DNA from: CAVVNN01 sp963749605
GTDB taxonomy: Bacteria > Actinomycetota > Thermoleophilia > Solirubrobacterales > 70-9
Length of the DNA stretch: 64,000 nt
Direction of reading: 5' to 3'
NCBI GenBank assembly: GCA_963749605.1
Contig: CAVVNN010000002.1
Span: forward strand, 124,001-188,000
Positions 51,820 through 60,084 of this stretch are shown here, piece after piece. The notes beneath the pieces were generated by a model that was given only the letters and a program-made list of their open reading frames with translations, had not been told where the DNA came from and did not search any database. Position 1 is the first letter of the stretch, and every line of letters starts with the position of its first letter. Made by a program: the position numbers and the translations under genes.

Positions 51820-52419
51820 ATGAGCAGCGTCATCGACAGCATCGAGCGTCGCCAGCTGAGGCAGGGCCTTCCCTCCTTCGGCCCCGGCGACCGCGTGCGC
51901 GTCCACTTCCAGGTGGTGGAGGGCAGCCGCCGCCGCACCCAGGTTTTCGAGGGGATCGTCCTGCGGCGTCAGGGCTCGGGCGTGCGGGAGACCTTCACCG
52001 TCCGCAAGCAGTCCTTCGGCGTCGGGGTGGAGCGGACATTCCCGCTGCACTCGCCGAAGATCGAGAAGCTGGAGATCGCGGCGCGCGGCGACGTGCGCCG
52101 GGCCAAGCTCTACTACCTGCGCGGTCGGGTCGGCAAGGCCGCCCGCGTCGCCGAGCGGCGCTGGGGAATCGACGAGGAGCTCGTCTCGACCGCGACCGCG
52201 TCCGCGGAGCCCGAGGCGGTTGACGCCGAGGGCGTGACCCAGGCCGAGGCCGAGGCCGCGGGAGATGAGCCGGCGCTGGAGAGCGAGACGGAGGCAGCGG
52301 CAGACACGGACGCGGAGGCGCCCGAGGCCGGGGAGACCGAGGACAGTTCAGCGTTGGAGAAAGCCGAGGACGAGGAGCCGGCCGACGCCGGCGACTCCGA
52401 CGAGGATTCGTCAGCCTGA
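51820..52419 (+). CDS. rplS: 50S ribosomal protein L19 with long acidic tail
   Basis: The L19 core (residues 1-117) is normal: LPSFGPGDRVRVHFQVVEG, EGIVLRRQGSGVRETFTVRK, VERTFPLHSPKIEKLEI. After WGIDEEL there are about 80 residues almost only of Glu, Asp, Ala and Ser, which typical L19 lacks. The DNA of the tail is repetitive (gaggccgaggcc). The tail cannot bind rRNA easily and may interact with basic partners or be a disordered relic. Confidence 0.95.
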   Translation: MSSVIDSIERRQLRQGLPSFGPGDRVRVHFQVVEGSRRRTQVFEGIVLRRQGSGVRETFTVRKQSFGVGVERTFPLHSPKIEKLEIAARGDVRRAKLYYLRGRVGKAARVAERRWGIDEELVSTATASAEPEAVDAEGVTQAEAEAAGDEPALESETEAAADTDAEAPEAGETEDSSALEKAEDEEPADAGDSDEDSSA

Positions 52420-53036
52420 AACTCAAGATCCCGAAGCCGAAGACCAAAGGCGGCGGGCTGGTAGAGCTGGTCGTGATCGTTGCGCTGGCGCTGGGGCTGG
52501 CGCTGGCGATCCAGGCCTGGGTCGTAAAGCCGTACCAAATCCCCTCGGAATCGATGGAGCCCACGCTCGACGTCGGCCAACGGGTCCTCGTCAACCGCTT
52601 CATCTACCACCTCGAAGACCCCTCGATCGGCGACATCGTCGTCTTCCACCCGCCGGCCGGCGCCGACAGCGGCACCGAATGCGGCGTGCCGCACTCACCA
52701 CAGGAGCCGTGCCCGAGGCCGACCAAGGCCGAGTCGAGCCAGAACTTCATCAAGCGGATCGTCGCCGGGCCGGGCGACACGCTCTCGGTGAAAGACGGCC
52801 ACCCGGTCGTCAACGGAGTCGAGAAGACCAGCGAGCCATACACCAACCCCTGTGGCAGCTCCCTCGTCTGCAATCTGCCCAAGGCGATCAAGGTTCCGCC
52901 GGGCTATTACTTCATGATGGGCGACAACCGTGGGGCGAGCGACGACAGCCGGTTCTGGGGCCCCGTCCCCCGCAGCTGGATCATCGGCAAGGCCTTCGCC
53001 ACCTACTGGCCGCCAAACCGCATCGGCACCCTCTAG
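52416..53036 (+). CDS. lepB: Type I signal peptidase, probable CTG start
   Basis: Membrane serine protease that removes signal peptides. The catalytic Ser is in PSESMEPTL (about residue 46), the Lys in FIKRIVAGPGD, and box E is GDNRGASDDSRFWGP. The only ATG/GTG/TTG start in frame is GTG 52473, which falls inside the membrane segment. Reading back to CTG 52416, which overlaps the rplS stop as CTGA, adds a basic stretch (KLKIPKPKTKGGG) just before the single N-terminal membrane helix, as the positive-inside rule requires. I therefore favour CTG. Length 206 aa from CTG. Confidence 0.85.
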   Translation: MKLKIPKPKTKGGGLVELVVIVALALGLALAIQAWVVKPYQIPSESMEPTLDVGQRVLVNRFIYHLEDPSIGDIVVFHPPAGADSGTECGVPHSPQEPCPRPTKAESSQNFIKRIVAGPGDTLSVKDGHPVVNGVEKTSEPYTNPCGSSLVCNLPKAIKVPPGYYFMMGDNRGASDDSRFWGPVPRSWIIGKAFATYWPPNRIGTL

Positions 53037-53061
53037 GCCCGGGTCGTCCCGGGATCGCAGG

Positions 53062-53706
53062 CTGGCGCGCACACGCCGGCTGTTCGCCTTCGACCGCGGG
53101 CTGCAGAGCCGCCTCGTCGCCGGCGCCGACGAGGCCGGGCGGGGCTGCCTGGCGGGGCCGCTGGTCGCCGCGGCGGTCCTGATCGACTACGAGGCCCTCT
53201 CTCGCGCCGACCGGCGCGGGCTCGCCGGGCTGCACGACTCCAAGCAGATGCGGCCGGAGCGGCGGCAGGAGATGTACCCCCGGGTGCTGCGGGCGGCGAC
53301 GCGGGTCAGCGTCGTCGTCCGCTGCGTGCGCGGGATCGACGGGCGCGGCCTGCACGTGACCAACATCGAGGCGCTCTCCAGTGCGCTGGAGCGGCTGGAA
53401 CCGGGGGAGGGGGCCGCCTGTCTGGTCGACGGCTTCGCGTTGCCCGAGTGCGGGGTGGCGCATCGCGCCGTCGTCGAAGGCGACGGGACCAGCGCCGCGA
53501 TCGCCGCCGCCTCGGTCGTCGCCAAGGTCACCCGCGACCGTTACATGCACGGCGCCGCCGCCGAGCACCCCGGCTGGGGCTTCGAGGAGCACGTCGGCTA
53601 CTCGACGCCCGAGCATCGCGACGCGATCGGTCGCATCGGCATCTCGCCGCTGCACCGCCGCTCGTTCCAGTCGGTCGCCTATTCGCAGCTCGAGCTCGCG
53701 AGCTAG
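53062..53706 (+). CDS. rnhB: Ribonuclease HII, probable CTG start
   Basis: Removes ribonucleotides from DNA. Acidic catalytic motifs AGADEAGRGCLAGPL, LHDSKQM and EGDGTSAAIAAASVVAKVTRD are intact. No ATG, GTG or TTG occurs in frame between lepB and the first motif; the nearest is GTG 52930 deep inside lepB. CTG 53062 (ARTRRLFAFDRGLQ) gives a natural family N-terminus, 25 nt after lepB. Length about 214 aa. The TAG stop shares a CTAG with the TAG stop of the convergent yraN gene. Confidence 0.87.
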   Translation: MARTRRLFAFDRGLQSRLVAGADEAGRGCLAGPLVAAAVLIDYEALSRADRRGLAGLHDSKQMRPERRQEMYPRVLRAATRVSVVVRCVRGIDGRGLHVTNIEALSSALERLEPGEGAACLVDGFALPECGVAHRAVVEGDGTSAAIAAASVVAKVTRDRYMHGAAAEHPGWGFEEHVGYSTPEHRDAIGRIGISPLHRRSFQSVAYSQLELAS

Positions 53707-54080
53707 AACGCAGCTTCGATGTGCTCCACGTCGACCACGAGGCCGGCGCGGTCGAAGGTGACGCCGACAGCGTCGAAGCGGATCTCGGCGTAGCGCGGGG
53801 TGTCGCGGCGCTCCATCATCCAGGCGGAGGCGAGTCGGCGGATGCGCCGCTGCTTGCGCGGGTCGACTGCGTGCACCGGGCGCTCGGGCCCGAATACCGA
53901 GCCCCTGCGGCCCGCCTTGACCTCGACGAAGACCAGCGCCCGGCCGTCGATGGCGACGATGTCGAGCTCGCCGTAGCGGGTGCGGGCGTTGCGCTCGACG
54001 ATCCTCCAGCCACGGGCGGCGAGCCGCCTGGAGACCAGGTCCTCCGCCCGCCTGCCGGTCCTCTGTCGCGCCACGGTCAT
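53703..54080 (-). CDS. yraN: YraN/UPF0102 nuclease-like protein
   Basis: Holliday-junction-resolvase-like fold; GELDIVAIDGRALVFVEVKA carries the D...ExK pattern of the restriction-endonuclease superfamily. Function is unknown but it is usually found beside rnhB, as here, though here on the opposite strand. ATG 54080 has a TAGCCT box 8 nt upstream (54094-54089). Length 125 aa. Confidence 0.9.
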   Translation of the reverse strand: MTVARQRTGRRAEDLVSRRLAARGWRIVERNARTRYGELDIVAIDGRALVFVEVKAGRRGSVFGPERPVHAVDPRKQRRIRRLASAWMMERRDTPRYAEIRFDAVGVTFDRAGLVVDVEHIEAAF

Positions 54081-54088
54081 CTGAGATC

Positions 54089-54094
54089 AGGCTA
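54089..54094 (-). promoter_or_regulatory. -10 box TAGCCT for yraN
   Basis: On the minus strand TAGCCT ends 8 nt before ATG 54080, showing the same layout as plus-strand genes. Confidence 0.5.
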
Positions 54095-54174
54095 GGGCGG
54101 CGATGTTCGCCTGTTGTGCGCGAAATGTCACAGCTTTCTTACGACTAACGCGCAACACGTCGGATTTCGCTCCA

Positions 54175-54180
54175 TAGCGT
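54175..54180 (+). promoter_or_regulatory. -10 box TAGCGT for comM
   Basis: TAGCGT ends 7 nt before GTG 54188, in the 107-bp A/T-richer space shared with the divergent yraN promoter. Confidence 0.5.
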
Positions 54181-54187
54181 CGTCCTC

Positions 54188-55684
54188 GTGCTCGCCACTG
54201 CAAGGACGTTCACGCTCGACGGCATCTCGGCGCGGCCAGTTCGGGTCGAGGTCGACGTCCATCGCGGCCTGCCAGCCTTCTCGATCGTCGGTCTCCCCGA
54301 CGCCGCCGTGCGGGAGGCGCGGGAGCGGGTGCGGGCGGCGCTGGTCAACTGCGGTTTCGAGTTCCCGCTGCGCCGCATCGTCGCCAACCTGGCGCCCGCC
54401 AGCCTGCGCAAGGCCGGTCCCGGCATGGACCTTGCGATCGCCGCCGCCCTGCTCACCGCCTCCGGGCAGTTGAGCTGGGAGGCGCTGCCGCGGATCGCGA
54501 TGGTGGGAGAGCTGGCGCTCGACGGCTCGACGCGCCCGGTTTCCGGCGTGCTGGCGATCGCCGAGGCGGCGCGCGAAAGCGGGGCGGAGGCGATCGTGGT
54601 CTCGGCCGAGAACGGTCCCGAGGCCGCGCTGGCGAGGGGGATCGACGTGATCGGGCTGGAGAGCATCGCGCAGCTGGGGGACCTCGCCGGTGGGGATTGG
54701 TCGCCGCCGCGACCGGCGCCACTGGAGCTGGCGCTCGACCCGAGCGGGGACGAGCCGGATCTCGCCGACCTGCGGGGACAGCCTCACCTCCGCTACGCGC
54801 TCGAGGTCGCCGGCGCCGGCGGGCACAGCCTGTTGATGATCGGCCCTCCCGGCGCCGGCAAGTCGTTGGCCGCGGCGCGGCTGCCCTCGATCCTGCCGGC
54901 GCTGGCGCCGGTGGAGGCGCTCGAGATCGCCCGCATCGCCAGCGCCTGCGGGCGGCTGGGCGGGGCGCTCGCCGGCGGCCGGCCGTTCCGCTCTCCGCAC
55001 CACACGATCAGCCCGGCCGGGCTGATCGGAGGCGGCAACCCGCCGAGCCCGGGCGAGGCAACCCTGGCCCATCGTGGGGTGCTCTTCCTCGACGAGCTCT
55101 GCGAGTTCCGCCGCGACACGCTGGAGGCGTTGCGGGCGCCGCTGGAGACCGGGCGGATCGCGATCTCGCGGGCGGGCGGGAGCAGGATGCTGCCCTGCCG
55201 CTTCATGCTCGTCGCCGCCGCCAACCCATGCCCGTGCGGCCGGGGCGAGGCGGACTCCGAGTGCAGCTGCGCGCCACTGGCGGTGCAGCGCTACCAGGGC
55301 CGGCTGAGCGGCGCGCTCGCCGACCGCATCGACGTGCTGGCGGCGGTCGGCCAGCCCAGCGCCGCCGCGATCGGCGGCGGGCCCGGAGAGCCCTCCGCCG
55401 TCGTTCGCGAGCGGGTTGCCGCCGCCCGCGAGCGCCAGGAGCGCCGTCTTGGGCCGGGTCGCTGCAACGCGGAGATGACGCCGGGCGAGGCGCGCGAGTG
55501 CGCGCTCGACGAGGACGCGGCCGCCCTGCTGGCCGAGCTCTACTCGCGGCACCGGCTCAGCGGCCGCTCCCATGACCGGGTGCTGCGACTGGCGCAGACG
55601 GTCGCCGACCTGGCCGGTACCGAGACGATCGGCCAGGAGCAGATGGCGCAGGCCCTGCAGCTGCGGAGACGGGATCGTGGCTGA
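54188..55684 (+). CDS. comM: ComM/YifB-type Mg-chelatase-like AAA+ protein
   Basis: AAA+ helicase that aids branch migration during natural transformation. The N-terminal Lon-protease-like fold (VRVEVDVHRGLPAFSIVGLP) precedes Walker A IGPPGAGKSLAAARLP (about residues 219-234) and Walker B GVLFLDELCEF, then a small Cys motif ANPCPCGRG and the C-terminal Mg-chelatase domain. Length 498 aa. It overlaps dprA by 8 nt, the usual comM-dprA pair, so DNA uptake or its recombination step is likely. Confidence 0.94.
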   Translation: MLATARTFTLDGISARPVRVEVDVHRGLPAFSIVGLPDAAVREARERVRAALVNCGFEFPLRRIVANLAPASLRKAGPGMDLAIAAALLTASGQLSWEALPRIAMVGELALDGSTRPVSGVLAIAEAARESGAEAIVVSAENGPEAALARGIDVIGLESIAQLGDLAGGDWSPPRPAPLELALDPSGDEPDLADLRGQPHLRYALEVAGAGGHSLLMIGPPGAGKSLAAARLPSILPALAPVEALEIARIASACGRLGGALAGGRPFRSPHHTISPAGLIGGGNPPSPGEATLAHRGVLFLDELCEFRRDTLEALRAPLETGRIAISRAGGSRMLPCRFMLVAAANPCPCGRGEADSECSCAPLAVQRYQGRLSGALADRIDVLAAVGQPSAAAIGGGPGEPSAVVRERVAAARERQERRLGPGRCNAEMTPGEARECALDEDAAALLAELYSRHRLSGRSHDRVLRLAQTVADLAGTETIGQEQMAQALQLRRRDRG

Positions 55685-56792
55685 GCCGCGCGCCTGTCCC
55701 GAATGCCTGCGCCGCTCCTGGCTGATCGGCCTGCTGGCGCCATACATCGAAAAGATCGCCAGCTCCGCGCCCGGCTCCCGCGCACCGGAGCTGCTGCGGC
55801 TCTCCAACGAGGACCTGGTCGCGGTCGCCGCGCCGAAGGTCGCTGCGTCGATGCTCGCTCGAGCTGAGGCGATCTCCGAGCGCCAGCTCGAGCACGAGCT
55901 GCTCGCCGCTCAGTGCTGGGCCTGTTGCCGCCACGGGTCGCTGTACCCGGCGGCGCTGCACGACGCCGCCGACGCGCCATGGGCATTGATCGGCCGCGGC
56001 GACCCGACTCTGCTGGAGGGGCTCGAGTCGGACGGCGTCGTCACCATCGTCGGCGCTCGCCGCGCCAGCTCCTACGGCCGCGAGACCGCCCGTGAGCTTG
56101 GCCGCGAACTGGCCGTCGCCGGGATCGTCGTGGTCAGCGGCCTCGCCTTCGGCATCGACGCCTGCGCCCACCGGGGGGCGCTCGACGCCGGCATCACCGT
56201 CGCCGTCCTCGGCTGTGGTCCAGACGTCGCCTATCCCGCCGCGCACCGCTCGCTCTGGCGGCAGATCTGCGAGCGCGGGCTCGTCCTCTCCGAGCTGCCG
56301 CCCGGGGCGGCGCCGTGGCGCTGGACCTTTCCCGCACGCAACCGGATCATGGCCGCGCTCGCCGGGATGACCGTCGTGGTGGAGGCGGCGCAGCGCTCCG
56401 GCTCGCTGATCACCGCCGACATCGCCGCCGACCTCGGCAGGGACCTGGGGGCTGTGCCGGGGCCCGTCGCCTCCCGCGTCTCCGCCGGCGCCAACAACCT
56501 GCTGGCTGGCGGCGCCTGTGTCGTCCGCGACGCTCAGGACGTCCTCGACGCGATGCTCGGGCCGGGAGCGCCGCGCGTCGACCATGCCGGGCCGGCGCTC
56601 GAGGCCGAGCTTCTCGACGCGCTTGCCGCGGTCGAGCGGGGAGAGGGGACCGCCGACGCGCTCGCCGCCGAGCTGGGGCTCTCGGGCGCCGACGCCGCGA
56701 CCGCGCTCGCCCGCCTCGAGCTGCTCGGCTACGTCTCCTGCTCGCTCACCGGCGCATATACGCGAACGCTATTGGAGCCAGGCGCTGGCTAG
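55677..56792 (+). CDS. dprA: DNA processing protein DprA
   Basis: Binds incoming single-stranded DNA and loads RecA during transformation. The Rossmann-like core has VVTIVGARRASSYGRETAREL, SGLAFGIDACAHRGAL and AARNRIMAAL-type motif FPARNRIMAALAGM. A Cys-rich N-terminus (CPECLRRSW, later CWACCRH) looks like a degenerate zinc site. The C-terminal winged helix (about 310-365) is present. GTG 55677 is chosen by family start and overlap with comM. Length 371 aa. Its TAG stop starts the thiD TAGGCT box. Confidence 0.94.
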   Translation: MAEPRACPECLRRSWLIGLLAPYIEKIASSAPGSRAPELLRLSNEDLVAVAAPKVAASMLARAEAISERQLEHELLAAQCWACCRHGSLYPAALHDAADAPWALIGRGDPTLLEGLESDGVVTIVGARRASSYGRETARELGRELAVAGIVVVSGLAFGIDACAHRGALDAGITVAVLGCGPDVAYPAAHRSLWRQICERGLVLSELPPGAAPWRWTFPARNRIMAALAGMTVVVEAAQRSGSLITADIAADLGRDLGAVPGPVASRVSAGANNLLAGGACVVRDAQDVLDAMLGPGAPRVDHAGPALEAELLDALAAVERGEGTADALAAELGLSGADAATALARLELLGYVSCSLTGAYTRTLLEPGAG

Positions 56793-56795
56793 GCT
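56790..56795 (+). promoter_or_regulatory. -10 box TAGGCT fused to dprA stop
   Basis: TAGGCT begins with the dprA stop codon and ends 6 nt before the thiD GTG. Confidence 0.6.
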
Positions 56796-56801
56796 GCGGA
56801 C

Positions 56802-57611
56802 GTGATTGCGCAGCGCATCCCAGCGGTCCTCTCGATAGCCGGCTCCGACTCCGGCGGGGGGGCGGGCATCCAGGCCGACCTGAAGGCGTTCGCGCGCTGC
56901 GGTGTGCACGGGATGACGGCGATAACGGCGATAACGGCGCAGAACACCCGCGCGGTCGAGATGGTCGAGGCCGTCTCGCCGGAGCTGATCTTCGGCCAGA
57001 TCCTGGCGATCGCCGAGGACATTCATGCCGACGCGGTGAAGATAGGAATGCTCGGATCGCCGGCGGCGATCTACGCGGTCGCGGTCGGGCTCACCTATGC
57101 CGGGGTGGCGCTCGCCCCGGTGGTGATCGACCCGGTAATGGTCGCCGAGAGCGGCGCGGTGCTCCTCGATGACGAGACGCGTGCGGGTCTGGTCGAGGTG
57201 CTGCTGCCGCGGGCCGCGGTCGCCACTCCCAACATCCCCGAGGCCCGCGTGCTGACCGGGTTGGGAGAGGGGGCCACGCAGGAAGAGCTGGCCCGTGGGG
57301 TGCTGGAGCTAGGGCCAGAGGCCGTGGTCGTCACGGGCGGCCACAGTGACGACCTAATCGACCTCTTCTGGGACGGAGAGCGCATGGTGGAGATATCCGG
57401 AGAGCGCCATCCGGACGGCGCTGCCCATGGCTCCGGCTGCACGCACTCCTCCGCGCTGGCGGCCTTCCTCGCCCACGGCGAGTCGCCGCTGGAAGCCGCG
57501 CGGCGCGCCCGCGAGGTGGCCTCCGCGGCGGTCGGTGCCGGCCTGCGCAATATCGGCTCCGGGCCGGGACCGGTCGACGTGTTCAACCTCGGCGCTGGGC
57601 CTCGTCGGTAG
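56802..57611 (+). CDS. thiD: Hydroxymethylpyrimidine/phosphomethylpyrimidine kinase
   Basis: Phosphorylates HMP twice in thiamine synthesis. VLSIAGSDSGGGAGIQADLKAF, TAITAITAQNT, DPVMVAESGAVLL and the anion-hole GAAHGSGCTHSSAL are present; 269 aa. A 9-nt tandem (gataacggc) codes for the conserved TAITAIT and is not an insertion. No other thi genes are near. Its TAG stop starts the TAGATT box of ilvD. Confidence 0.94.
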   Translation: MIAQRIPAVLSIAGSDSGGGAGIQADLKAFARCGVHGMTAITAITAQNTRAVEMVEAVSPELIFGQILAIAEDIHADAVKIGMLGSPAAIYAVAVGLTYAGVALAPVVIDPVMVAESGAVLLDDETRAGLVEVLLPRAAVATPNIPEARVLTGLGEGATQEELARGVLELGPEAVVVTGGHSDDLIDLFWDGERMVEISGERHPDGAAHGSGCTHSSALAAFLAHGESPLEAARRAREVASAAVGAGLRNIGSGPGPVDVFNLGAGPRR

Positions 57612-57614
57612 ATT
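57609..57614 (+). promoter_or_regulatory. -10 box TAGATT fused to thiD stop
   Basis: TAGATT begins with the thiD stop codon and ends 6 nt before the ilvD ATG. Confidence 0.6.
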
Positions 57615-57620
57615 GCGGCC

Positions 57621-59324
57621 ATGAGCACGAACGGCAGCACGGCGACCAGCCTCCCGCGCCCCCGCTCCTCGGTCGTCTTCGACGGCCCCGACCGGGCCGC
57701 CGCCCGCGCCTACATGAAGGGCATCGGCTTCGACGACGACGCGCTCAGCAGGCCGACGATCGGGATCGCCAACACCTGGACCGAGGCGATGCCGTGCAAC
57801 TTCCACCTGCGCGGCCTCGCCGAGCACGTCAAGACTGGGGTGCGCGCCGCCGGCGGCACGCCGATGGAGTTCAACACGGTTGCGATCTCCGACGGGATCA
57901 CTATGGGGACGCAGGGGATGAAGGCTTCGCTGGTCAGCCGCGAGGTGATCGCCGACTCGATCGAGCTGATGGCGCGCGGCTATCAGTTCGACGCGATCGT
58001 CGCGCTCTCCGCCTGCGACAAGACGATCCCGGGCTGCGCGATGGCTCTCGCCCGCCTCGACGTTCCCTCGGTTCTGCTCTACGGCGGCTCGATCGCCCCC
58101 GGCCATTGGCATGGGCGCGACGTGACGATCCTCGACGTCTTCGAGGCGGTCGGCGCCCACGCGGCGGGCGAGATGACCGACGAGGAGCTGAACGAGTTGG
58201 AGGGGGTCGCCAGCCCCGGCGCCGGGGCCTGCGGCGGGCAGTTCACCGCCAACACGATGGGGTGCGCGATGGAGGCGCTGGGGATCAGCCCCGGCGGCTC
58301 GGCGATGGTGCCCGCCGAAGACAGCGAGAAGGGAACGGTCGCCGAGAAGATCGGCGAGCTGGTGATGCGAGTCCTGACCGAGGACCTGCGGCCGAGCCGG
58401 GTGATAACCCGCGACTCGCTGGAGAACGCGATCGCCTGCATCTGCGCCTCCGGCGGCTCGACCAACGGCGTCCTTCATCTGATCGCGCTCGCTCGCGAGG
58501 CCGGGATCGAGCTGAGCATGGACGACTTCGAGCGGATCTCGCGCAGCACGCCGCTGCTTGCAGACCTCAAGCCTGGCGGGCGCTTCGTCGCCACCGACCT
58601 TTACCGTGCCGGCGGCGTGCCGCTGATCCTCAGCCGTCTTGCCGAGGCGGGCATCCTGCACGCCGATGCGATCACGGTCAGCGGTCGCACGATCGGCGAG
58701 GAGGCGGCCGCCGCGACCGAGGCCGAGGGCCAGGAGGTGGTGCGGCCGTTGTCGGACCCGCTGAAGGCCGAAGGCGGCCTCGCGATCATGCACGGCAACC
58801 TTGCCCCCGAAGGCGCGGTCGTGAAGCTTGCCGGGACCGAGCGCAAGAAGCAGGTCGGCCCCGCCCGCGTCTTCGAGTCCGAGGAGGAGTGCTTCCGCGC
58901 GGTCAAAGGCCGACAGATCCGACCCGGCGACATCGTCGTGATCCGCAACGAGGGCCCCGCGGGGGGGCCGGGAATGCGGGAGATGCTGCAGGTGACCGCG
59001 GCGATCGTCGGCGAGGGGCTCGGCGAGGAGGTCGCGCTGCTGACCGACGGCCGCTTCTCCGGCGCCACCCGCGGCCTGATGGCCGGCCACGTCGCCCCCG
59101 AGGCGGCCAAGGGCGGTCCGATCGCGGCGATCCGCGAGGGCGACGAGATCACGTTCGACGTCGACGCTCGCCGCCTCGACGTCGCCCTCTCCGGCGAGGA
59201 GATCGCCAAGCGGGTCGCCGAGTACCAGGTCCCCGAGCCGCTCTACCGCTCCGGCGTGATGGCCAAGTACGCGGCCACGGTCAGCTCCGCCTCAGAGGGC
59301 GCCGTAACCACGCCTCAGGCGTAG
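57621..59324 (+). CDS. ilvD: Dihydroxy-acid dehydratase
   Basis: Iron-sulfur dehydratase of branched-chain amino acid synthesis. Cluster and metal ligands lie in SACDKTIPGCAMALARL and GACGGQFTANTMGCAMEA; further TDGRFSGATRG and GHVAPEAA are kept. Length 567 aa. It is isolated from other ilv genes and likely transcribed from its own leaderless promoter. The 3' end overlaps fthC on the other strand by 10 nt. Confidence 0.96.
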   Translation: MSTNGSTATSLPRPRSSVVFDGPDRAAARAYMKGIGFDDDALSRPTIGIANTWTEAMPCNFHLRGLAEHVKTGVRAAGGTPMEFNTVAISDGITMGTQGMKASLVSREVIADSIELMARGYQFDAIVALSACDKTIPGCAMALARLDVPSVLLYGGSIAPGHWHGRDVTILDVFEAVGAHAAGEMTDEELNELEGVASPGAGACGGQFTANTMGCAMEALGISPGGSAMVPAEDSEKGTVAEKIGELVMRVLTEDLRPSRVITRDSLENAIACICASGGSTNGVLHLIALAREAGIELSMDDFERISRSTPLLADLKPGGRFVATDLYRAGGVPLILSRLAEAGILHADAITVSGRTIGEEAAAATEAEGQEVVRPLSDPLKAEGGLAIMHGNLAPEGAVVKLAGTERKKQVGPARVFESEEECFRAVKGRQIRPGDIVVIRNEGPAGGPGMREMLQVTAAIVGEGLGEEVALLTDGRFSGATRGLMAGHVAPEAAKGGPIAAIREGDEITFDVDARRLDVALSGEEIAKRVAEYQVPEPLYRSGVMAKYAATVSSASEGAVTTPQA

Positions 59325-60028
59325 CCCATACGTTCCAGGATCGGTATCTCTCGAATCTGGGGCGGCTGCAGGTGGTCCCAGAGGATTCCGCGCGGGCGCA
59401 CGTACTGGCGCTCGACGTCGATCACCGCGCGCGGGGTGGCGATCACGTCGATCGGCAGGTCGTGAGAGGTCATCATCAGGTGCCGCCGCAGAATCTGAGT
59501 CGGGTGGACGGTGGTCGCCACCGTCGTGTGTTCGTCGATCTTGCCGGCGTCGATCAGGATCCCGAACTCGAGATCGGAGTAGCCGCCGCCTTTGCCGACC
59601 CGCGCCCCGCTCAGGTTCACCGCGACCGAGCCGCAAAGGACCAGGTCGATCTCGGGCAGGTCGTCGAGGGCGCTGACCCTGCCGTGCTTGAGCGCGCCCT
59701 TGATCGTCGCCGCCTCTTTCATCGCCTGTTTGGTCAGGTCCTTCGGGTCGAGCACGCGGAAGGGGTGAGGGTCGCGCAGGCGCGGCACCGCCATGATCAC
59801 GGTCTTTCCCTCCTCCAGGGCGACGCGGCGGGCGTAGGTCTGGGGGGAGTCGGGGTTGGCCTTGATCGTCCGCGCCCGCTTCCAGAGCCGGTGCGCCGCC
59901 AGCTTCTCCGCAGCTAGTTTCGCCCCGGCGAAGTTCGGGATTCTCCCCGCGGCGCCGGGAAAACGGGACACGCCTTCGCGTTCCATCGCTTTCCAAACGT
60001 TCTTGCGGACCTCGTCCTTGGAGCGCAT
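59315..60028 (-). CDS. 5-formyltetrahydrofolate cyclo-ligase family protein
   Basis: Converts 5-formyl-THF to 5,10-methenyl-THF. The phosphate-binding motif appears as RVGKGGGYSDLEFGIL (family GxGGGYYDR). N-terminal KDEVRKNVWKAMEREGVSRFP and the 237-residue length match the longer MTHFSD-like branch more than E. coli YgfA. ATG 60028 lies 11 nt after a TATCGT box (60045-60040). It could recycle the 5-formyl-THF that forms during glycine cleavage and serine hydroxymethyltransferase activity. Confidence 0.82.
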   Translation of the reverse strand: MRSKDEVRKNVWKAMEREGVSRFPGAAGRIPNFAGAKLAAEKLAAHRLWKRARTIKANPDSPQTYARRVALEEGKTVIMAVPRLRDPHPFRVLDPKDLTKQAMKEAATIKGALKHGRVSALDDLPEIDLVLCGSVAVNLSGARVGKGGGYSDLEFGILIDAGKIDEHTTVATTVHPTQILRRHLMMTSHDLPIDVIATPRAVIDVERQYVRPRGILWDHLQPPQIREIPILERMGYA

Positions 60029-60039
60029 CGGCGCAGCGA

Positions 60040-60045
60040 ACGATA
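60040..60045 (-). promoter_or_regulatory. -10 box TATCGT for the cyclo-ligase gene
   Basis: On the minus strand TATCGT ends 11 nt before ATG 60028. Confidence 0.35.
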
Positions 60046-60072
60046 TCCGCCAGAGCGACCGAAGCGTGTGCC

Positions 60073-60078
60073 TAAACT
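60073..60078 (+). promoter_or_regulatory. -10 box TAAACT for the L,D-transpeptidase
   Basis: TAAACT ends 6 nt before ATG 60085. Confidence 0.55.
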
Positions 60079-60084
60079 CCCACG

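Noticed and set aside
56915..56945. Tandem gataacggc repeat in thiD as a microsatellite insertion
   Set aside because: It encodes the conserved TAITAxTAQNT segment of the ThiD family, so the repetition follows from the protein.
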